From positions 1 to 49,382 of the forward strand of contig JAHJIN010000442.1 of assembly GCA_018823415.1 (NCBI GenBank): a DNA stretch of 49,382 bases, written 5' to 3'. The first letter of the stretch is position 1; each line of letters opens with the position of its first letter. The notes below the pieces were generated by a model that saw nothing but the letters and a program-made list of their open reading frames with translations, was not told the origin of the DNA and did no database searches. The position numbers were made by a program, and so were the translations under genes. Source of the stretch: Chloroflexota bacterium (lineage in GTDB: Bacteria > Chloroflexota > JAHJIN01). Of the stretch, positions 35,381-43,324 are shown piece by piece.

Positions 35381-36853
35381 CTATTCGCTCCACACCGTCA
35401 CATCATCCACGGCCATGTGCACGCCGGTGCTGGCATAAAAGCCGACCTTGCCCTGGCTCAAGAACCCATCCTGGGCACTGCCCACCTTTTGGTCGTTGAT
35501 ATAGAGCTCGAAATCCTGACCGTTGCAGACCACGCGCAGCACGTTGGGCTGATTGCCCTTTTTAACCGCGTCCGACGTGGACCACTTGACGATATCGACC
35601 CACTCGTTGTCCACCTGCTTGTTGAATCGCCAGTGACCGTCGCCGCTGATGGCAAACGAATAATAGTTATCGCCGTCCAACAAGCGGAACGCCATGCCAT
35701 ACGCTATGTTGTCTGGGCCTTCTACCTTGCGGATCTTGGCTTCCATCGTGAAATCCTTGTACACGCCGGCTTTTGAATTCCAGACGATGCGACCGCTGCT
35801 GGTGTCATAGATGTGGTATTCGCCATCCTGGACAAAGATCACCTCGCTCTCGGTCCATTCGTTCTGGTTCGTGGCGAAATCTTCGTAAAAGGCCACGCCC
35901 GGCGGCCCAACGCGAATGTTGTCAAAGGTCACGTGCAGGTTGCCTTCATCATACGTGCCGGCTTCCAGGCCCACGGTACCGGCATCCAGGTCGCCATCGG
36001 TGACGGTGCCCAGCTTGGTGTCATTCGCATAGAACTCGAACGTGTCGCCCTGGGCAATCACCTTGAGGTGATTGGCGGCCGCACCCTTGGCAATGGCTGC
36101 CGACGCTTGCCAATCGACCAGGACGCCCCACTGGCCCTGCACGTACTTGCTCACCAGGTACCGGCCTTCGCCCGAGATGACAAAGCGGTAAAAGTTTTGC
36201 TTGTCCTGGTAGCGGAACATGATCCCATAGTCATTGCTGTCAGGACCGGCCACCTGCTGCGTGTCCACTTCTACCACCATATCGGCCCAGGTATGGTCCT
36301 TGGCCCAGGCCCACACGATGGATTGGGCCTGCGCCACCTCGGCGTGCAATTGCCCATCGGCGATGTAGGTCTTGCCCCGGTCGCCGGTGGTCAGGTCCCA
36401 GGCACCGGTGTCCTGGCTGAAATCATCAGTGAACGGGACGCCAGCGGCCGGCGTGCCGGCCGGGCGCGTGGGCGCGACGGTGGCCGGGCGGGTAGGTACG
36501 ACGGTGGCCGGGCGAGTGGGTACGACCACCACCAGCGTCTTGGTGGGCCCCACCGATGTGTTGGTGGGCACCGCCGCGCGCTTGGGTGTGGGGTCTGGGG
36601 CCGGATTCAGCACGCCAGAGGCCACCACCAGCACCACCAAGCACAGGCACACCAGCACCAGAGCCACAATGACCAGGCTTATTACCAGGCCACCGCCCAA
36701 TGCCGCCCGCGACGCGCCACCGCCAGCGGCCGGGGGCAGAGTCGGCGGCGGGGTCGGGGGCGCGACAGCATCGGGCCGGGGCACCCGCGCGCCGCATTCG
36801 CCACAGAACAACTCGTCTTCGCCTACCCAGGCGTTACAATTTGGACATCTCAT
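35381..36853 (-). CDS. Zinc-ribbon / TM / double-lectin protein
   Basis: 490 residues. Zinc ribbon CPNCN ... CGECG (3-22), Pro-rich cytoplasmic linker, one membrane helix (about 54-80), external linker with PTRPATV repeats (about 100-135). Two beta-sandwich domains follow (about 138-310 and 315-490), each with a DFxxxxxxW start and a GIMFRYQDKQNFYRFVIS / GMAFRLLDGDNYYSFAIS core. These resemble laminin-G/DUF1080-like carbohydrate-binding modules. It is first in the minus-strand group and a paralogue of the protein at 33153. The ATG at 36853 has GGAGGTG upstream and its own promoter. Confidence 0.82.
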   Translation of the reverse strand: MRCPNCNAWVGEDELFCGECGARVPRPDAVAPPTPPPTLPPAAGGGASRAALGGGLVISLVIVALVLVCLCLVVLVVASGVLNPAPDPTPKRAAVPTNTSVGPTKTLVVVVPTRPATVVPTRPATVAPTRPAGTPAAGVPFTDDFSQDTGAWDLTTGDRGKTYIADGQLHAEVAQAQSIVWAWAKDHTWADMVVEVDTQQVAGPDSNDYGIMFRYQDKQNFYRFVISGEGRYLVSKYVQGQWGVLVDWQASAAIAKGAAANHLKVIAQGDTFEFYANDTKLGTVTDGDLDAGTVGLEAGTYDEGNLHVTFDNIRVGPPGVAFYEDFATNQNEWTESEVIFVQDGEYHIYDTSSGRIVWNSKAGVYKDFTMEAKIRKVEGPDNIAYGMAFRLLDGDNYYSFAISGDGHWRFNKQVDNEWVDIVKWSTSDAVKKGNQPNVLRVVCNGQDFELYINDQKVGSAQDGFLSQGKVGFYASTGVHMAVDDVTVWSE

Positions 36854-36882
36854 GGTTTCACCTCCAACAAATGTCTGACCAC

Positions 36883-36911
36883 ATTTTATCACTATCCTTC
36901 ATATTGCGCAA
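36883..36911 (-). promoter_or_regulatory. Predicted promoter of the lectin/radical SAM operon
   Basis: Minus strand: TTGCGC (36906-36911), 17 bases ending TGA, TAAAAT (36883-36888). The -35 box shares the palindrome ttgcgcaa (36904-36911) with the divergent promoter. Confidence 0.6.
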
Positions 36912-36933
36912 TACCTGACAAATGTGGTACAAT
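36904..36933 (+). promoter_or_regulatory. Predicted promoter of HEAT-repeat gene
   Basis: TTGCGC (36904-36909), 18 bases ending TGG, TACAAT (36928-36933). It is back to back with the lectin-operon promoter. Confidence 0.6.
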
Positions 36934-36971
36934 GGTAAGCGTTGAGAGTGCGTGAGGTGGGGAGGGATCCG

Positions 36972-37472
36972 GTGAGCGAGCGACGATCGTATGAAGAATT
37001 GGCCGCCCGGCTGCGCGACCTCCAGGCACATTGGGTAGTCCGGGGCCGGGCCGCGGAAGAACTGGTCCAGGGCGACGATCAGGTGCGCGCGCTGGAACTG
37101 TTGATCGAGGCCCTGCGCTGGGAGCCTGATGGCGGCGCGCGGAGCATGATCGTCGCCACGCTGGGCCGGTTTCGCGATGCCCGGGCACTCATGGCCCTGG
37201 CCTATGCGTTGGAGCACGACGCCGACCAGGAGGTGCGCGCCGAGGCGGCCCAGGCGCTGGGCGACATGGGCGATACGGGGGCAATGGATGCCCTCATCGC
37301 CGCGCTGGACGACACGCACGCCATCGTGCGGGCGCGGGCCGTGGTAGCCCTGGTCAAGCTGGACGACCCGCGCGCCCACTCCCCGGTGCAGACCCTCACC
37401 GAGGACCCCAATGACGAGGTGCGTATCCAGGCCCGGCTGGCGCTGCGTCGGTGGGGGCTGCAGCACGATTGA
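36972..37472 (+). CDS. HEAT-repeat (PBS-lyase-like) protein
   Basis: 166 residues, soluble. Repeats of about 31 residues recur through the protein: DARALMALAYALEHDADQEV, GAMDALIAALDDTHAIVRAR and SPVQTLTEDPNDEVRIQARL, each with a RAxAAxAL/ARxALxR helix. Such proteins act as scaffolds or lyase-like chaperones; no catalytic motif is present. I chose GTG 36972 because GGGAGGG lies five bases before it. A TTG start ten codons upstream falls too close to the predicted transcript start. The gene is probably followed by the membrane protease in one transcript. Confidence 0.75.
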   Translation: MSERRSYEELAARLRDLQAHWVVRGRAAEELVQGDDQVRALELLIEALRWEPDGGARSMIVATLGRFRDARALMALAYALEHDADQEVRAEAAQALGDMGDTGAMDALIAALDDTHAIVRARAVVALVKLDDPRAHSPVQTLTEDPNDEVRIQARLALRRWGLQHD

Positions 37473-37547
37473 CCAAGAAACTAAACAATCCCCCGCCCGC
37501 GGCAGATGGCATACGCGCCGCAAGCATATCAGTCAAGGAGGCTGTCA

Positions 37548-38378
37548 ATGGCCCTGATCCTGGCTTTTGCCGCCGAGATACTGTTCATGATCGGATTCCC
37601 CATCGTCCTGGCCGTGCTCCTGCGCTGGCGCTGGGGCCTGGGCTGGAAACTGTTTCTGGTGGGCTGCCTGACGTTTGTGGGGTCCCAGGTGGTCCACCTG
37701 CCGCTGGTGGTGGTCGAAAAGTCGATCCTCCAGATCGTGTTGACGCAACTGGGCATTCCATTGGACCAGGCGGTGAACGTATCCTGGGTCGTGGTGGTGG
37801 ATGCCGTGCTGCTGGGCCTGATGGCTGGCATCTGCGAAGAGCCGGCGCGTTACCTGGGCTATCGGTTCTTGCTACGCCGGGAACGCCAGTGGCGCCAGTC
37901 GCTCATGTTTGGCCTGGGACACGGTGGCATCGAGTCCATCCTGCTGGGCCTGCTGGTGCTGGTCAATGTCCTCGCCATCGCCTGGCTGGCGAGCGCGGAC
38001 CTGGCGAGTCTGGGCATCACCGGCATTGCCGCCGACCAGGTGAACCAGGCCATGCAGTCCTACCGCGACCTGCCGGCCTACACGCCGCTCCTGGGCGGCA
38101 TCGAACGCCTGTGGGCCATCCTGCTGCACCTGAGCCTCACGGTGCTGGTGTGGCGAACCGTCGTCACCAGGCAGTGGCACTATTTCCTGGCGGCCATCGG
38201 CTGGCACTGGCTGGTGGACACAGCCGTGGTGCTCGTGTTGACCTTTACCGGGAACATGCTGCTCACCGAGGTGATGGTGGGTGGGACCGGCCTGCTGAGC
38301 CTGGGCCTGGTCTGGTGGTCGCGCCGGTGGGCTGCGCCAGAACCGGCCCCGGCGCCGGACGAGGTGCCAGTCCTGTGA
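37548..38378 (+). CDS. YhfC-family intramembrane metalloprotease-like protein
   Basis: 276 residues with seven or eight predicted membrane helices. The putative metal/catalytic motifs of this CPBP-related family are visible: GICEEPARYLGYR, FGLGHGGIES, and HWLVD in the second last helix. Substrates are unknown; relatives are linked to envelope stress and peptide processing. The ATG at 37548 has AAGGAGG eight bases upstream, while the open frame begins 14 codons earlier without a site. It ends 13 bases before topA. Confidence 0.8.
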   Translation: MALILAFAAEILFMIGFPIVLAVLLRWRWGLGWKLFLVGCLTFVGSQVVHLPLVVVEKSILQIVLTQLGIPLDQAVNVSWVVVVDAVLLGLMAGICEEPARYLGYRFLLRRERQWRQSLMFGLGHGGIESILLGLLVLVNVLAIAWLASADLASLGITGIAADQVNQAMQSYRDLPAYTPLLGGIERLWAILLHLSLTVLVWRTVVTRQWHYFLAAIGWHWLVDTAVVLVLTFTGNMLLTEVMVGGTGLLSLGLVWWSRRWAAPEPAPAPDEVPVL

Positions 38379-38391
38379 GGTCCATCCTGCC

Positions 38392-40326
38392 ATGAAACTC
38401 GTCATCGTCGAAAGCCCCACCAAGGCCAAGGCCCTGCGGGGCTTTTTGGGTAGCGGCTACCGGGTGGTGGCCTCGATGGGACACATCCGCGACCTGCCGC
38501 CGAAGGACCTGGGCGTGGATGTGGCACACGACTTTCAGCCCCACTATCGCCTGCGCGCGGGCGGCCGCAAGGTGCTGGGCCAACTGCGCCAGGCCGCCAG
38601 CGGCGCGGCCATCCTGTACCTGGCGACCGACCCGGACCGAGAAGGCGAGGCCATCGCCTGGCACGTGGCCCAGGTGCTCTGCCGCGAGTGCCAGGACAAG
38701 CCGGTGCTGCGCATCTCGTTCCACGAGATCACGCCGGCTGCGATACACGCGGCACTGGCCGCCCCCGGCGAGCTGGACATGGACCTGGTGAACGCTCAGC
38801 AGGCCCGGCGCGTCTTGGACCGGCTGGTGGGCTATCAAGTTAGCCCGGTGTTGTGGCGGGCCATCAAAGGCCGCAAGGGCCTCTCGGCCGGGCGCGTGCA
38901 GACCGTGGCGCTGCGCCTGGTGGTCGAACGGGACCGGGCCATCGCCGCCTTTGTGCCCGAGGAATACTGGACCCTGGACGCCGAGTTTTCCAAGGTGGAC
39001 GACGACCGGCGCTTTCGGGCGCGGCTGGTGCGCATCGGCAAGGCCAAGCCGGACCTCAGGACCCAGGCCGACGCGCAGGCCATCATCGACGACCTGGCCG
39101 GCGCCGACTACCGGGTGCTGCACGTCAAACAGCGCACCCAACCGCGCCGGCCATATCCGCCCTATATCACCAGCACCTTGCAGCAAGATGGGTCTAACCG
39201 CCTGGGCTGGCCGGCCGCCAAGACCATGCGCGTGGCGCAGCAATTGTACGAAGGCGTAACCCTGCCGGACGAAGGGACCGTGGGCCTCATCACCTACATG
39301 CGCACCGACTCGACGTTCGTGGCCGAATCGGCGCAGCAAGAGGCCCGGGAGGTCATCGAACGTTTCTGGGGGCACGACTATTTGCCGGCCGCACCGCCTC
39401 AGTACAAGACCCGGGCCAAGGTGGCCCAGGAAGCCCACGAGGCCATCCGGCCCACGTCGTCCTGGCGCCTGCCGCGCGACCTGCGCGAGCACCTCACGAC
39501 GGACCAGGCACGGCTGTACGAACTGATCTGGCGGCGGTTTATTGCCTCGCAGATGAAACCGGCCGTCTATCACGTGACCACGGTGGATATTGCCAGCGCC
39601 CGCGATGGCGCGGACCTGCCATACCTCTTTCGGGCCACCGGCCGCGAACTGCTCTTTCCCGGTTTTCTAAAGGCCTACGAAACCGAAGCCCAGCCGGCCG
39701 GCGACGAACTGGCCGATCAAACGCTGCCGCCGCTGGTCGAGGGCGAGCCGTTGGTCCTGCACGGGCTGTTCCCGGCGCAGCGCTTTACCCAGCCGCCCGC
39801 GCACTTTTCCGAGGCCAGCCTCATCCAGGAGCTGGAACGTCTGGGCATCGGCCGGCCTAGCACCTATGCCGGCATCGTGCGCACCATCGTGGACCGGGGC
39901 TATGTGGACCGCCAGAAAAAGACGCTGCTGGCCGCCGAGCTGGGGTTCGTCGTGTGCGATTTCCTGGTGGCCGGGTTCCCGGACCTGTTCGCCGTGCCGT
40001 TCACCGCTCAGATGGAAGACCAACTGGATGATATAGCGCGCGGCCAGCGATCCTGGGTTGACATGCTCCGCGAATTCTATGGCCCCTTTGCCCAGGCGGT
40101 GGAACAGGCGCAAGGCGCAGCCCCGGTGGCAGCACCTCCGGCTGCACGAACCAAGCGTCGCGCCCGGCGCGTGGCTGCCGCGCCCACCGGCGCCGTGTGC
40201 CCGGCCTGCGGCAGCGACCTGGTGGAGCGCCGGAGCAAATACGGCGTGTTCTGGGGCTGCGCCAGCTACCCCAAGTGCAAGCATACGCAAAAACCACCGC
40301 CATCACCCCCCGCCACGACCCCGTAA
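38392..40326 (+). CDS. topA: DNA topoisomerase I
   Basis: Type IA topoisomerase that relaxes negative supercoils; 644 residues. The N-terminal Toprim domain (LVIVESPTKAKAL, ATDPDREGEAIAWH) and the core with active-site tyrosine Y302 in TYMRTDS are intact, as is the GRPSTYAGIVRTI block. The C-terminus holds one four-cysteine zinc ribbon, C-x2-C-x17-C-x5-C (CPACG ... CASYPKC), fewer than in E. coli. A basic linker (about 585-600, TKRRARR) precedes it. It may be translated from the same mRNA as the membrane protease upstream. Confidence 0.95.
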   Translation: MKLVIVESPTKAKALRGFLGSGYRVVASMGHIRDLPPKDLGVDVAHDFQPHYRLRAGGRKVLGQLRQAASGAAILYLATDPDREGEAIAWHVAQVLCRECQDKPVLRISFHEITPAAIHAALAAPGELDMDLVNAQQARRVLDRLVGYQVSPVLWRAIKGRKGLSAGRVQTVALRLVVERDRAIAAFVPEEYWTLDAEFSKVDDDRRFRARLVRIGKAKPDLRTQADAQAIIDDLAGADYRVLHVKQRTQPRRPYPPYITSTLQQDGSNRLGWPAAKTMRVAQQLYEGVTLPDEGTVGLITYMRTDSTFVAESAQQEAREVIERFWGHDYLPAAPPQYKTRAKVAQEAHEAIRPTSSWRLPRDLREHLTTDQARLYELIWRRFIASQMKPAVYHVTTVDIASARDGADLPYLFRATGRELLFPGFLKAYETEAQPAGDELADQTLPPLVEGEPLVLHGLFPAQRFTQPPAHFSEASLIQELERLGIGRPSTYAGIVRTIVDRGYVDRQKKTLLAAELGFVVCDFLVAGFPDLFAVPFTAQMEDQLDDIARGQRSWVDMLREFYGPFAQAVEQAQGAAPVAAPPAARTKRRARRVAAAPTGAVCPACGSDLVERRSKYGVFWGCASYPKCKHTQKPPPSPPATTP

Positions 40327-40328
40327 GC

Positions 40329-40415
40329 GCAGTTGCCGGCCCGGCGCCGTAGGACAAATTGGCAATTTGTCCTACCCTCCCCCCACACACAAGCACGCAG
40401 TTGCCAGCCCGGCGC
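40329..40415. repeat. Direct repeat flanking a palindrome
   Basis: 19-bp direct repeats gcagttgccggcccggcgc (40329-40347) and, with one mismatch, 40397-40415 flank a perfect 12-bp-stem hairpin around ggc at 40349-40375 (core aggacaaatt). The second direct repeat contains the sulfatase promoter -35 box. The arrangement looks like an insertion with a duplicated flank. Confidence 0.65.
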
Positions 40416-40429
40416 ACCTGTGGTAGAAT
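40401..40429 (+). promoter_or_regulatory. Predicted promoter of sulfatase-fold gene pair
   Basis: TTGCCA (40401-40406), 17 bases ending TGG, TAGAAT (40424-40429). The start codon is at 40468. Confidence 0.55.
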
Positions 40430-40467
40430 GACGCCCCAATACGAACTAGATCGGACACCATACACCG

Positions 40468-41820
40468 ATGAACCAGAATGGAACGTCCTTGAGCAAGTGG
40501 CTCGGCCTCGGGGCGCTGGCCCTGGGGCTGGCATTGCTGATGGCCGGCGCGGCCGCCTGCACAGAAGGAATCGGCGGGCTGGTCAACAAACAGCCGCCCA
40601 ACGTCATCGTCATCCTGGCCGACGCCCTGCGCGCCGACCGGCTGTCCTGTTACGGCTACACCGGCCACCAGACGCCCAACATCGACGCGCTGGCCCAGGA
40701 TGCAGTGCGCTATCGCCTCTCCACCGGCCCGGCGGCCTGGACCAAACCGGCCTGCGCCACGCTCATCACGTCGCTGTACCCCTCGTCGCATCGCGCCCAG
40801 CGCGTCGAAGACTCGCTGCCCGACGCCGTCACCACCCTGGCCGAGGTGCTATCGGGCAATGGCTATCACACCGCTGCCTTTTTCACCAACCACAACCTCC
40901 GCGAGGAATTCAACTTTCAGCAGGGTTATCAGGAATATCACTGGCTGGCGCCGGAAGCATCATCCCACACCCTGGATGGCCAGACCTACTACCAGGAAGC
41001 CGAGATGGTGAACCAGCAGGTGATGCCCTGGCTGGCAGCCAACCAGAAGCAACCCTTTTTCCTGTACGTGCACTATATGGACCCGCATCGGCCCTATTTT
41101 GAGCACCCATACAACGGCCGGGGCGAGGACCCGCGCGCCAACGAGCCCGCGGACGCGCCCCGGTTGAGCGCGCTGTACGACGGCGAAGTGCGGTATCTGG
41201 ACGAACAGATAGGCGTGCTGCTGGCCGAGATCAAACGCCTGGGCCTGTACGACAACTCGCTCATCGTGTTCGTGGCCGACCACGGCGAAGAGTTCCAGGA
41301 ACACGACGGCTGGGCCCACTGCCAGACGTTGTACCAGGAGATCGTGGGCGTGCCGATCATCATTCGATATCCCGGCGGCGACCGCTCTGGCACCGTGGAC
41401 GAGGGCCTGGCTCGCACGCTGGATGTGGCCCCCACCATCCTGGACATGGCCGGCGTCGAGGCCCCGGCCGCAATGGAAGGCGTGAGCCTGCGCCTGCCGG
41501 CCAACTCGCCGGCGCGCGCCCAGTGGGTCTTTGCCGAAGAGGTGTTCCGTGCCGGGATGCTGGCGATCCGCACGCCCCAGTACAAGCTCATCCGCGCCAC
41601 GCCCGGCGAGGACCGGGGCCGGGGCACCGTGCAACTGTATGACCTGCTGGCCGACCCGGGCGAGACCCATAACCTGGCCGAAGAGCGCCCGGACCTCGTG
41701 TCCAAGTTCGGCCAATACATCGATCAGACAATGGCCCACGCCCTGAACGTGGCCGTGACCGGCAAGCAGGTCGACATCGACAAGGAACTGGAAGAGCGCC
41801 TGCGCCAACTGGGATATTAG
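40468..41820 (+). CDS. Sulfatase-fold (alkaline phosphatase superfamily) enzyme 1, Thr-type
   Basis: 450 residues, exported; the signal ends near MAGAAAC31, a possible lipobox. Core blocks are VIVILADALRADRLSCYGYTG, DHGEEFQEHDGWAH and PTILDMAGVEAPAAMEGVSL. The formylglycine motif (C/S)xPSR is absent: the aligned sequence is WTKPACATLIT, putting Thr92 at the nucleophile position and losing the Arg. This favours a phosphotransferase/phosphodiesterase-like or other non-sulfatase reaction. It is tandem with a close paralogue, one base apart. Confidence 0.82.
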   Translation: MNQNGTSLSKWLGLGALALGLALLMAGAAACTEGIGGLVNKQPPNVIVILADALRADRLSCYGYTGHQTPNIDALAQDAVRYRLSTGPAAWTKPACATLITSLYPSSHRAQRVEDSLPDAVTTLAEVLSGNGYHTAAFFTNHNLREEFNFQQGYQEYHWLAPEASSHTLDGQTYYQEAEMVNQQVMPWLAANQKQPFFLYVHYMDPHRPYFEHPYNGRGEDPRANEPADAPRLSALYDGEVRYLDEQIGVLLAEIKRLGLYDNSLIVFVADHGEEFQEHDGWAHCQTLYQEIVGVPIIIRYPGGDRSGTVDEGLARTLDVAPTILDMAGVEAPAAMEGVSLRLPANSPARAQWVFAEEVFRAGMLAIRTPQYKLIRATPGEDRGRGTVQLYDLLADPGETHNLAEERPDLVSKFGQYIDQTMAHALNVAVTGKQVDIDKELEERLRQLGY

Positions 41821-41821
41821 C

Positions 41822-43210
41822 ATGAGCACGCCCAATTCCACCCGCCATCGGCCAATGCGAGGGCGCGAGATCCTGCTGGGGAGTCTCGCGGGCCTGCTGG
41901 TCGTGCTTGTCGGCGGCGCGGCCCTGGCCGCCTATCGCGGCGGCATGGTCGCCAACGCCTTTCATGGCCGCCCGGCCCAGCCCAGCGTCGTCATTATCAT
42001 CCTGGCCGACGCCCTGCGCGCGGACCGGCTGTCGTCCTACGGATACACCAAAAGTCAGACCCCCCACATCGACGCCCTGGCCCGGGACGGCGTACGTTTT
42101 TCCCAGGCCATCTCTCAGGCCCCGTGGACCAAGCCCTCCGTAGGGACCATCTTTACCGGTCTGGTCCCCCTGTCGCACCAGGCTCGCACCAAGGGCGCTG
42201 GGCTGCCAGACTCGGTGACCACCGTGGCCGAGTCGCTATCGGCCCACAACTATGCCACCGCCGCCTTTATGACCAATCTCACCATCCGGCCCGGCCTGGG
42301 CTTTGAGCAGGGATTCGACGAGTACATCTGGCTGCCGGCCGAAGATTCGCACTTTGTGCTCAACGGCGACAAGTACTACCAGGAAGCCGAACTGGTGACG
42401 GCGCGCGTCAAGTCGTGGCTGGCGGGCAATCGCGCCCAGCGCATGTTCCTGTACGTGCATTACATGGACCCGCACCGGCCCTATTTCGAGCAGCCGTATA
42501 ACGGCCAGGGCTATTATTCCCACGGCCAAGGCGACCCGGCCGAGGCCGGCCGCCTTGGCGACCTGTATGACGGCGAGATACGCTACCTGGACACCCACGT
42601 GGGCGACCTCATCGCCGAGCTCAAGAAAAAAGGGCTATACGACCAGGCCCTCATCGTGTTCACTGCCGACCACGGCGAAGAGTTTTACGAGCACCAGGGC
42701 TGGGGCCACGGCCGCACCGTGTATCAAGAAGTCATCCAGGTGCCGCTCATCGTCAAGTATCCGGGTGGCTGGGGCGCCGGCACGGTGGATGAGCACCTGG
42801 TCCGTTCGATAGACCTGGCCCCCACCATCCTGGACACGGCCGGCATCCGGCCCCCGGCGACGATGCAAGGCGTGAGCCTGCTGCAACCCGCGCCGCCAGC
42901 CGACGAGCAGGTCGCCTTTTCCGAGACCGATTTCGAGGGCAACGTGGCCCGGGCCTGGGTGACGCCCCGCGACAAGCTGATCCAGGTGGTGGACGGCGAC
43001 CCACGCGGGCGCGAGGCCATCCAGCTCTATGACCTGGCGGCAGACCCCGGCGAGACGTTGAACCTGGCCCAGGCGCACGTGGGCGTGGTGGCCGATTTGC
43101 GCCGGCAAATGGACCGTCTCATGATCGCCGCGCTGGAAGCCTCGGTTGCCGGCACCGAGTTCGAGATCGACCCGGAAACCGAGCAGCGGCTCAAGCTGCT
43201 GGGCTACTGA
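41822..43210 (+). CDS. Sulfatase-fold enzyme 2, Thr-type
   Basis: 462 residues, paralogue of the gene directly upstream, anchored by one helix (about 17-38). Blocks: IIILADALRADRLSSYGYTK, YVHYMDPHRPYF, DHGEEFYEHQGWGHGRT, PTILDTAGIRPPATMQGVSL. The nucleophile region reads WTKPSVGTIFTG with Thr103, again without the CxPSR signature, so formylglycine maturation is not expected. The ATG lies one base after the first gene's stop; coupling is likely. A strong hairpin follows its stop codon. Substrate unknown; envelope glycerophosphate-type groups are a guess from the fold class. Confidence 0.82.
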   Translation: MSTPNSTRHRPMRGREILLGSLAGLLVVLVGGAALAAYRGGMVANAFHGRPAQPSVVIIILADALRADRLSSYGYTKSQTPHIDALARDGVRFSQAISQAPWTKPSVGTIFTGLVPLSHQARTKGAGLPDSVTTVAESLSAHNYATAAFMTNLTIRPGLGFEQGFDEYIWLPAEDSHFVLNGDKYYQEAELVTARVKSWLAGNRAQRMFLYVHYMDPHRPYFEQPYNGQGYYSHGQGDPAEAGRLGDLYDGEIRYLDTHVGDLIAELKKKGLYDQALIVFTADHGEEFYEHQGWGHGRTVYQEVIQVPLIVKYPGGWGAGTVDEHLVRSIDLAPTILDTAGIRPPATMQGVSLLQPAPPADEQVAFSETDFEGNVARAWVTPRDKLIQVVDGDPRGREAIQLYDLAADPGETLNLAQAHVGVVADLRRQMDRLMIAALEASVAGTEFEIDPETEQRLKLLGY

Positions 43211-43230
43211 CCCGATTCCCCTCACGCGCC

Positions 43231-43264
43231 AACGCGCCGGCTCTAGCGAGCCGGCGCGTTTTGT
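43231..43264 (+). terminator. Terminator after sulfatase-fold pair
   Basis: 13-bp perfect stem aacgcgccggctc (43231-43243) / gagccggcgcgtt (43248-43260) with loop tagc, followed by TTGT. It lies 20 bases after the stop. Confidence 0.75.
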
Positions 43265-43279
43265 CATGCTTGTGTCAGA

Positions 43280-43310
43280 CCTTCCCGCAAGCTACGCGCT
43301 TGCGGGAAGG
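43280..43310. repeat. Second palindrome between convergent genes
   Basis: Perfect 13-bp stem ccttcccgcaagc (43280-43292) / gcttgcgggaagg (43298-43310) with loop tacgc. It lies 14 bases beyond the stop of the convergent glycosyltransferase gene. There is no T-tract on either strand, so it is REP-like or a processing signal. Confidence 0.65.
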
Positions 43311-43324
43311 TGGCAACCGGGCCA

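Noticed and set aside
43280..43310. Intrinsic terminator for the glycosyltransferase gene
   Set aside because: The hairpin is perfect but neither strand has a following T-tract, so it is listed as a palindrome only.
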